Positions 52,501-57,942 of a stretch of 57,942 nucleotides of DNA are shown in pieces. The stretch comes from Treponema sp. (GTDB taxonomy: Bacteria > Spirochaetota > Spirochaetia > Treponematales > Treponemataceae), in NCBI GenBank assembly GCA_022510845.1, contig JAFLSR010000013.1, positions 1 to 57,942 on the forward strand. Reading direction: 5' to 3'. Both the position numbers and the translations under genes were made by a program. Positions within the stretch are counted from its first letter, which is position 1. Each line of letters begins with the position of its first letter. The notes under the pieces are model-generated. The model saw nothing but the letters and a program-made list of their open reading frames with translations, had not been told where the DNA came from and ran no database searches.

Positions 52501-52842
52501 TTACATCAATTCAAGAAAACGCTCCAAGGCTTGGATTTGCGGCTTGCTTAATCGCTCCGCTTTCTGAATCAGCGAGCGGTATTTTTTGTAGAGGCGGGCT
52601 TGGTCGGGGTTCTTGTCAGTGGCTTGTGTCTGCTGTGCGGAATTCTTGCCCGTCACGAGGTATTCCACGCTCACTCCGAGCACGGTTGCGATTTTCACGG
52701 CGTTCTCTGCGGAAGGCATTTTTGCGGCGGAGGACAGATACTGGTCAATCGTCCGTTTGTTTACCCCCGATGCGAACGCCAGCTCCTTCACCGTCATGTC
52801 TTTGTAGCTTAGTTCGATTTTCAAGTTTTCTTTAAAACTCAT
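52501..52842 (-). CDS. XRE-family transcriptional regulator
   Basis: 113 aa. HTH: MTVKELAFASGVNKRTIDQY, about 17-36; then SAAKMPSAENAVKIATVLGV; C-terminal coil LIQKAERLSKPQIQALERF. Leaderless-type start: TATTAT (52854-52849) ends 6 bases before ATG 52842. The direct repeats AATACTTC (52851-52858, 52882-52889) and ATACTTC (52911-52917) lie between this promoter and the opposite glycosyltransferase gene, a plausible operator set. Confidence 0.85.
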   Translation of the reverse strand: MSFKENLKIELSYKDMTVKELAFASGVNKRTIDQYLSSAAKMPSAENAVKIATVLGVSVEYLVTGKNSAQQTQATDKNPDQARLYKKYRSLIQKAERLSKPQIQALERFLELM

Positions 52843-52850
52843 CGCAAAAT

Positions 52851-52917
52851 AATACTTCTATTTGCGTATTTTCAGCACAAAAATACTTCCAAAGAAAGTT
52901 ATAATATGATATACTTC
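52851..52917. promoter_or_regulatory. AATACTTC repeats, candidate operators
   Basis: AATACTTC at 52851-52858 and 52882-52889, and ATACTTC at 52911-52917, spaced 31 and 29 bases, about three helical turns. They overlap the XRE promoter and the -10 box TATAAT (52900-52905) of the glycosyltransferase gene. Confidence 0.5.
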
Positions 52918-52933
52918 GATAGAGGTAATAGAA

Positions 52934-53635
52934 ATGAAATTACTCGTAATTATTCCGACCTACAACGAGATTGCTAATATTTCAAAGTTGCTGCCGGAAG
53001 TTTTCAGAAATATTCCAGAAGATGCCGGCATACTTGTGGTTGATGACGGTTCTCCGGACGGAACGGCAGATGCCGTAAAAGAATGTATGGAGAATTACAG
53101 CGACAGACTGCATTTGCTGGAAAGAGCTGAAAAAAATGGTTTAGCTGACGCATATATGACTGGATTCAAATGGGGAGTGGAACACGGTTATGATGTTCTA
53201 TGCGAAATGGATGCCGATTTTTCGCACAAGCCGGAATACTTGCCCGAACTGTATGCCGCCATTCAGACGAATGATGTGGCTATTGGTTCTCGAAACATAA
53301 AAGGCGGCGCAGTGGAAGGCTGGGGCGCATTGCGAAATTTCATATCAAAGGGCGGTTCTCTCTATTCGAGGATGGTTTTGCGTTGTCCGATAAAAGATTT
53401 GACCGGCGGATATAACATGTGGCGAAAAGCCGCTCTAGAACGCATTGATTTGGACGCAATAATTTCAAAAGGATATTCGTTCCAGATAGAAATGAAATAC
53501 AAAGCATACAAGGCGGGCTGTTCCATAAAAGAGATTCCTATTATTTTTCCGGATAGAATCGCTGGAGAATCGAAAATGAACAAAGGGATTTTTATGGAAG
53601 CACTGAAAGCTGTTTGGAAGATACGGAATCGCTGA
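52934..53635 (+). CDS. GT2 polyprenol-phosphate sugar synthase (DPM1-like)
   Basis: 233 aa. LLVIIPTYNEIANISKLLPE, VVDDGSPDGTADAVKE, the metal site CEMDADFSHKPEYLPEL, and IKGGAVEGWGALRNFISKGG are typical of polyprenol-phosphate mannose synthases; no C-terminal membrane domain. It loads a sugar onto polyprenol phosphate. AGAGG lies 8 bases before the ATG. Next to a GT-C enzyme that needs such a donor. Confidence 0.88.
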   Translation: MKLLVIIPTYNEIANISKLLPEVFRNIPEDAGILVVDDGSPDGTADAVKECMENYSDRLHLLERAEKNGLADAYMTGFKWGVEHGYDVLCEMDADFSHKPEYLPELYAAIQTNDVAIGSRNIKGGAVEGWGALRNFISKGGSLYSRMVLRCPIKDLTGGYNMWRKAALERIDLDAIISKGYSFQIEMKYKAYKAGCSIKEIPIIFPDRIAGESKMNKGIFMEALKAVWKIRNR

Positions 53636-53695
53636 TTTTGAAAAACGTTCGGTGTCATGTTGATTATTTTATAGCAAGGAGAAGGGGGCATAGTC

Positions 53696-55357
53696 ATGGA
53701 AAAGTATGCAATGAAGAAACTGGCGAAGACCGCCATGGTGCTGTGTACGGCGGCGGGTGTGCTGTCGCTCGTGATTTTTATTCCGCAGGTTCGGGAGATG
53801 ATTATCAGCCTCGGCGAAAAATATGTCGGTCGTCCGCTTACGCACGAGGTGTGGCACAGACGGTTCATAAACTGGGAACTAAAATTTTTGGTACTCGCTT
53901 TCGCATTGGTCTTTTTGTTTTCCGGCAGGATTTTTGAAATAACTGAAAGATATGCGAAAGTTTCATGGATTTTCGTGGGTGCGGTCTCAGTTTGCCTTGT
54001 GATTGTGGCGGGAGTCAGCAGCGACATTTGGGTTGACGAGGTGTATTCGCTGGGGCTTGCCCGCCACAGCGTAAAAGACCTCGTGTGGCTCACTGCGCAG
54101 GATACGCTTCCACCTTTGTATTATATTTTCCTGCACCTTGCGATGATTCTGTTCCCCAACTCGGTGTTCGCGGCAAAAATCGTGTCCGTCGTGCCGGTCG
54201 TCCTGTTGCTCTGCGCCGCGACAGCCTTTTTCGCGAAGGAATATTCGTATCGCTCCGCGCTTCTTTTCAGCGCGCTTTTGGCATCGACTTATTCCGTGCT
54301 CCAGTATGCCGTTGAAATCAGGATGTACTCGTGGAGTCTGCTTTTCTGTGGATTGTGCGCCATTTCGTCCTGGTATATGATAAAAACGGGAAGTTTGAGG
54401 TCATTTTTGGCGTATGTCCTTTTTGCGGAGTGCGGGGCGTACTGCCACCATTGGACGGCGTTCGGACTCGCGCTTCATTTTGCGCTCGTGAGTGCTGTGT
54501 GCCTAGCAAAAGACAGGAAGTCGCTCAAAAACATTCTGATTGCGGCTGCTGTGGGAGTCGCGCTCTATCTTCCGTGGGCGTTCGTGGTCGTGCGGCAGGT
54601 GTCTAGGGTGGCAAGCAATTTTTGGATTCCTCGGATAACGGCTAGAAATTTTATCGAATTTATACTCACGGTCATTCCGCTGCCTGGCATGGCGAAAATC
54701 GCTGCAATCGCATTTATCGGCTGGCTGTTTGTGCTATGTGCGGCCATTGTGCGCAAGAAAGAGCTGAACGGCTGCTATCTTTTGGCGTGCCTGCTCACGC
54801 CGTTTCTTTTGATACTGTGCGCGACAGTTATTTCCTTTGCCGTGCGTCCGCTTTTTGTAACGAGATACGCGCTTCCGCTGATTGCGTTTGTCGCGTTCTT
54901 CATCGTCCTTGCCTGCGAAGAATGCAAGGTGAGCAAAAGACTTGTTTTTGTTTTTATATGCTTTGGACTGCTGTGTTCCGCCGTGAGCATGGGGGTTCTC
55001 TTTCGCTCCGAAAAATCCGTCGCACGCACCGACCGCGCGTTCGAGGAGATGATGCGCGAGAACTGCACAGAACGCACCGTCTTTGTCTTCGGTGAGACGA
55101 TTAACGGCCACATTCCGTGTTGCATCGCATACCGCTATCCGCACAATCGCATATATGGGTATGTGATTTCAGAATTGAGGGCATCGGTATATTTTTACGA
55201 CCACAAGAACTTGATAGACACGCTTGACGGCGAGAGTGACCTCTGCCTTGTCCTCCAACAGGACGAAGAACCGCCGAGCGAGTTCGCTAGAGTAGAGCCG
55301 ATTGTGGCGAAAATGAGCACATATCCTGTGCACAAGTTTTATTTTGTGAAAAGATGA
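53696..55357 (+). CDS. GT-C family (GT39-like) membrane glycosyltransferase
   Basis: 553 aa, about ten membrane helices. The first external loop has the acidic motif VDEVYSLGLARHS (Asp-Glu) expected of PMT/ArnT-type GT-C enzymes, followed by DTLPPLYYIFLHLAMILFP. The enzyme takes a polyprenol-phosphate sugar, probably made by the upstream GT2, and adds it to a protein or glycan outside. AAGGAGAAGGGGG upstream, then ATG 53696, is a good ribosome-binding site. Acceptor unknown. Confidence 0.8.
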   Translation: MEKYAMKKLAKTAMVLCTAAGVLSLVIFIPQVREMIISLGEKYVGRPLTHEVWHRRFINWELKFLVLAFALVFLFSGRIFEITERYAKVSWIFVGAVSVCLVIVAGVSSDIWVDEVYSLGLARHSVKDLVWLTAQDTLPPLYYIFLHLAMILFPNSVFAAKIVSVVPVVLLLCAATAFFAKEYSYRSALLFSALLASTYSVLQYAVEIRMYSWSLLFCGLCAISSWYMIKTGSLRSFLAYVLFAECGAYCHHWTAFGLALHFALVSAVCLAKDRKSLKNILIAAAVGVALYLPWAFVVVRQVSRVASNFWIPRITARNFIEFILTVIPLPGMAKIAAIAFIGWLFVLCAAIVRKKELNGCYLLACLLTPFLLILCATVISFAVRPLFVTRYALPLIAFVAFFIVLACEECKVSKRLVFVFICFGLLCSAVSMGVLFRSEKSVARTDRAFEEMMRENCTERTVFVFGETINGHIPCCIAYRYPHNRIYGYVISELRASVYFYDHKNLIDTLDGESDLCLVLQQDEEPPSEFARVEPIVAKMSTYPVHKFYFVKR

Positions 55358-55370
55358 TAGGGCGTGGTAT

Positions 55371-55393
55371 ATACCCATACCCCGTATGGGTAT
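55371..55393. repeat. palindrome repeat, copy 7
   Basis: ATACCCATAC-CCC-GTATGGGTAT; perfect 10-bp arms with 3-bp centre. Begins 14 bases after the GT-C stop and runs into the second 46-bp direct repeat. Confidence 0.92.
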
Positions 55394-55436
55394 ATGGTTT
55401 CTCCTTGTGTGAAGCGGTGATAGAACAAGGGGGCGA
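55391..55436 (+). repeat. 46-bp direct repeat, copy 2
   Basis: TATATGGTTTCTCCTTGTG, TGAAGCGGTGATAGAACAAG, GGGGCGA; matches 52418-52463 except A/G at the seventh base. Confidence 0.92.
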
Positions 55437-55453
55437 TAAGTTGATTCAAGTCG

Positions 55454-55816
55454 CTACATCTTCTTCCGCAATTCCGCGCTCATCATTTCAAAATCTTCCT
55501 CACTGATTCCGCACTTTGCCAAATCGACATGACCGTTCGTGAAAACCACGCCTTCTTCTTCAAGTTTCTCGCGTTGTACTTCGCTTCCGCCGAACGCAAA
55601 ACTTCCCGAGCAGAAGCCTTTTGCGTTCACGACGCGATGGCAGGGCGTGTGCGAGTTGCTCGGGTTTTTGTGGAGCGCGTTGCCCACGTAGCGGCGAAGG
55701 TTGCGGTTTCCCATGAGGGCTGCAATCTGCGAGTACGAGGCGACTTTTCCGCGCGGAATGAGGCGCACTGCGGCGTAGATTCGTTCGGCAAGGGATGATG
55801 TTACGGGGTTTTCCAT
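55454..55816 (-). CDS. MGMT-family DNA alkyltransferase-like protein
   Basis: 120 aa, only the DNA-binding/active-site domain. Reads IPRGKVASYSQIAALMGNRN, helix with RRYVGNALHKNPSNSHTPCH-RVV; the reactive Cys in PCHR is present, so it is not an ATL (which have W). Could repair O6-alkylguanine. TATATT ends 7 bases before ATG 55816 and TAGACG lies 17 bp further, so leaderless translation is possible here as well. Confidence 0.85.
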   Translation of the reverse strand: MENPVTSSLAERIYAAVRLIPRGKVASYSQIAALMGNRNLRRYVGNALHKNPSNSHTPCHRVVNAKGFCSGSFAFGGSEVQREKLEEEGVVFTNGHVDLAKCGISEEDFEMMSAELRKKM

Positions 55817-56004
55817 AAGTGTAAATATATGAAAAAATGCGGCTTGCGTCTAGGTGGTAGGCGAACAGTGCGTTCGCCGCGAAGTATTTGTGCGCGGAGC
55901 AGGGGGTGTTAGGGTGAGAGCACTTATAGGGCTTATCAAGCAAAGTATTGCGGCGCAAGCACGCAATACTTGCGTAGAGAAAGGGGTATGTGCCTTTTGT
56001 GGTT
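55817..56004. other. short intergenic region
   Basis: No gene or clear structure apart from GTGCGTTCGCCGCGAAGTAT-like GC-rich words. Nothing else seen. Confidence 0.5.
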
Positions 56005-57087
56005 TCACCATGTCGCAAAGAAAATTCCTGCGAGGGGCGAGAGCACAATCATTATCACGGAGAACGTGAACGACTCTATTGAAACGAGAGTCGCCCTCTG
56101 CTCGGAAGGAAACATTTCGTGCAGGAGCGCGTCCGTCCTTGCTTGAAGAGCGTCATCGGCAAATGCCGCGATAAAGCCTCCAAGCGTCATAAGCGGATAA
56201 AGCGCGGTGTGTTCAAGCGCGAGCGCGAACATAATCGCCGAAAGGCAAGCGATGAAAACCGCGCGGTATCTTGCGCGCCCTGCCTTAAGAATCGCCTTCG
56301 CGCCGAAGATTCCCCCCGCCTGCATAAAAAGGAGAGCCGCTCCCAAAAGCCAGTTTGGGATTCCAGCCATCGGAAGTTTCGCCTGCAAAAAGAAAAGCAG
56401 CAGGATGTCGAGCGCGCCCACAAATGAATTGGCGAACATGAGGCGCATCGCTTTCCGCTCCTTTTTCAGGAAGAGGAAACTTTCCCTAAAGCACTTCGCG
56501 ACTTCTTTTCGGAATTCGATTTTGTTCGTTTCGCCGAATCTCACTTCGCAAAGCCCGGCGAGAACCGCGCCCTGCGCGATGGCGAGAACGATGCCCGAAG
56601 AGTAGGCGAGCCTGTATCCGATGAAAAGCGAGAATCCCGCAAGAAGCGTGGAAAGCCCTTCGCACGCGCGGTAGATAATCAGTTGGTTCGAAACATACTT
56701 TTCAAAGCGGCTTTCCTTGCCGGCAAGTTTCAGCGAATCGTAGGCGAGTGCGTCTCCCGAGCCGGAAGAAAAATTGTAGCTCAGCGCGTGGAGCGCAATC
56801 GAAGCGCACACCATCGTAAAACTGTTCGACATCACCATGACGACATTTCCCGCAATCCGCATCGCGCACGAAAGAAGAAGCGTCTTCTTTCGTCCGAAAA
56901 CGTCCGCCAGAATTCCGGAAGGGATTTCGAAGAGAATGCTCACAATGTGGAAGACAGTTTCCGCGAATCCGATTTGGGCGAGCGAAAATCCTCTCGCCGA
57001 GAGAATCGCAACCCATGCGCCCGAAAGCGAAACCTGTGCCAAGACAGAAGACGCATAAAGTCTTTCAATCTGTTTTTTTATGTTCAT
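56005..57087 (-). CDS. MFS-family transporter
   Basis: 360 aa, about ten to eleven membrane helices. Typical MFS phrase between helices 2 and 3: GILADVFGRKKTLLLSCAMR. Substrate cannot be told. The Shine-Dalgarno AAAGGA sits in a small hairpin GCCGCAAAGGACGGC, 9 bases before ATG 57087. Confidence 0.8.
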   Translation of the reverse strand: MNIKKQIERLYASSVLAQVSLSGAWVAILSARGFSLAQIGFAETVFHIVSILFEIPSGILADVFGRKKTLLLSCAMRIAGNVVMVMSNSFTMVCASIALHALSYNFSSGSGDALAYDSLKLAGKESRFEKYVSNQLIIYRACEGLSTLLAGFSLFIGYRLAYSSGIVLAIAQGAVLAGLCEVRFGETNKIEFRKEVAKCFRESFLFLKKERKAMRLMFANSFVGALDILLLFFLQAKLPMAGIPNWLLGAALLFMQAGGIFGAKAILKAGRARYRAVFIACLSAIMFALALEHTALYPLMTLGGFIAAFADDALQARTDALLHEMFPSEQRATLVSIESFTFSVIMIVLSPLAGIFFATW

Positions 57088-57384
57088 AATAAAGCCGTCC
57101 TTTGCGGCTGAAAATTAAAAGCAGAAAATCGGGATACCCATACCCTGTATGGGTATATAAAAATCCCGAAGTAAAAAAATGATTTTTAGAGAAAGGGTTC
57201 AATGTGTGGATTTTTTTAGAAGAATGGAAATTCGAAGTCTAGCGAAAAAGACCCACTACCCCTATCGAGAGATAGAGAGGTAGCATTTTTCTAACAGCAA
57301 AACTGGACTTTTCCACATGATGTTTTTATTTTATCGCAGGGAAGCGAAAAAGTCAACGAAAAGTTGCACCCCGCGTGGATTTTT
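57088..57384. other. intergenic region between the MFS transporter and XRE regulator
   Basis: No gene. Contains palindrome repeat copy 8 (57134-57156), flanked by CGGGAT / ATCCCG (57130-57135 and 57163-57168), which extends the symmetry. Confidence 0.6.
57134..57156. repeat. palindrome repeat, copy 8
   Basis: ATACCCATAC-CCT-GTATGGGTAT; perfect 10-bp arms, 3-bp centre. CGGGAT on the left and ATCCCG on the right extend the dyad. Confidence 0.92.
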
Positions 57385-57747
57385 TTAAATCATCTGCAAC
57401 AAATCGTCCAAATCACTTGCTACGCGGGTCAAAATCTCGTCCTTGATGTGCTTGCGGAGTTTTTGCTTGTGTTTTTGTTCACGCTTTTCTTTTTCGCGTT
57501 GTGCGGTCATTGCGGGCGGTTCGTTCTGGTGGTCGGCGAACAGAACCAGCACTGGCACATCGAGCGCGTCGGCAATCCGCTCAATCGTCGAAAGTTTGGG
57601 GATGTTCTTGTAGGTTTCCATCAGCCCAATGTAACTTGCGGACGTGTTGCTAAATATGGATAGGCGCAGTTGCGAAATTCCTTTTTCCTGCCTGATTCTT
57701 CTGATATTGTCAATCACTGTTTTTTCAAGGCGGCTTATGTTTTCCAT
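57385..57747 (-). CDS. XRE-family transcriptional regulator
   Basis: 120 aa. HTH: GISQLRLSIFSNTSASYIGL (about 23-42), then LSTIERIADALDVPVLVLFA; a Lys/Glu-rich C-terminal coiled coil (QREKEKREQKHKQKLRKHIK). No Shine-Dalgarno sequence; the palindrome TATCAATCTTGATA begins 3 bases upstream of the ATG, suggesting autorepression. Divergent from the MBOAT gene. Confidence 0.85.
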   Translation of the reverse strand: MENISRLEKTVIDNIRRIRQEKGISQLRLSIFSNTSASYIGLMETYKNIPKLSTIERIADALDVPVLVLFADHQNEPPAMTAQREKEKREQKHKQKLRKHIKDEILTRVASDLDDLLQMI

Positions 57748-57749
57748 GC

Positions 57750-57832
57750 TATCAATCTTGATATTGTTTCACAATTTAGTACTTGCGTATTTGATAGTAT
57801 TGTAGTAGTATATTCAATATAGTTTTTGATAG
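57750..57832. promoter_or_regulatory. TTGATA boxes, candidate operators
   Basis: Perfect palindrome TATCAATCTTGATA (57750-57763), then TTGATAG at 57791-57797 and 57826-57832; spacing 33 and 35 bases. They lie between the divergent XRE and MBOAT genes. Confidence 0.5.
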
Positions 57833-57888
57833 TGCAATATTAATATCATTTTTTGAACTTTCATTATATCAAATGTGGAGATGACGCT

Positions 57889-57942
57889 ATGCTCTTCAAC
57901 TCATTCAAATTCCTGATTTTCTTTCCGGCGGTGGTGCTGCTG
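57889..57942 (+). CDS. MBOAT O-acyltransferase, N-terminal fragment
   Basis: Only 18 codons before the right edge: MLFNSFKFLIFFPAVVLL. This matches the start of AlgI/DltB-like membrane-bound O-acyltransferases (usual MLFNSFEFLIFFPIVV). Family members acetylate or otherwise acylate extracellular polysaccharide. GTGGAG lies 9 bases upstream of the ATG. Confidence 0.75.
   Translation, partial: MLFNSFKFLIFFPAVVLL

Noticed and set aside
1..57942. tRNA or rRNA genes
   Set aside because: I looked through all intergenic regions for cloverleaf ends and rRNA words and found none; a tRNAscan run would settle it.

Overview
The window reads as chromosomal DNA of a Treponema-like spirochaete of the host-associated (rumen or gut) type. 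Evidence: a short alanyl-tRNA synthetase without its C-terminal domain, followed by a Tpn39b-like foldase, nusB and a TPR lipoprotein (from memory, alaS also lies beside the tpn39b gene in T. pallidum); LPP20/LpoB envelope genes; a dCache chemoreceptor; a pallilysin-like protein; and many short inverted repeats between genes. I see no phage, plasmid backbone, insertion sequence, rRNA, tRNA or CRISPR array.

Layout. 1-85: start of ilvC. 0.5-7.3 kb: pallilysin-like protein, then alaS, foldase, nusB and TPR lipoprotein in series. 7.5-16.2 kb: pflA, then on the minus strand two CNNM/CBS transporters with a thioredoxin-fold lipoprotein, and purL. 16.3-25.1 kb: a dyad-rich region, an HU-like gene, a decayed gene, a chemoreceptor, two GNAT acetyltransferases, a hybrid histidine kinase and a small membrane exporter. 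25.5-30 kb: envelope operon with three LPP20-like proteins, LpoB and a COG3014-like protein. 30-32.2 kb: four small secreted proteins, two of them Cys-rich, divergent from an XRE regulator. 32.3-41 kb: aminotransferase with Lrp, LysM transglycosylase, PlsC, a secreted protein with a disordered tail, gdhA and an unknown conserved gene. 41-47.7 kb: ftsH, rfbA-rfbB-rfbC, an unknown gene and MgtC. 47.9-57.9 kb: M20 peptidase, galE, pncB, crcB, an XRE regulator beside a polyprenol-phosphate sugar synthase and a GT-C glycosyltransferase, MGMT-family protein, MFS transporter, another XRE regulator and the start of an MBOAT acyltransferase.

Two genome-wide habits stand out. First, at least eleven genes carry a sigma-70-type promoter whose -10 box ends 5-7 (nearly always 6) bases before the start codon, with no Shine-Dalgarno sequence, so their mRNAs are predicted to be leaderless (alaS, pflA, purL, lrp, plsC, crcB and others). 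Second, eight copies of a 23-24 bp palindrome of the form ATACCC-(T/C)ATAC-NN-GTAT(A/G)-GGGTAT lie only between genes, together with at least four other intergenic repeat families.

How the genes fit together: much of the window serves the cell envelope (LpoB/LPP20, transglycosylase, PlsC, rfb sugars, galE, Pol-P-sugar synthase with GT-C enzyme, MBOAT), and the rest is housekeeping metabolism (glutamate dehydrogenase, purines, NAD salvage, formate-lyase activation) and sensing. All calls come from reading the sequence and from memory of protein families; no search was run.
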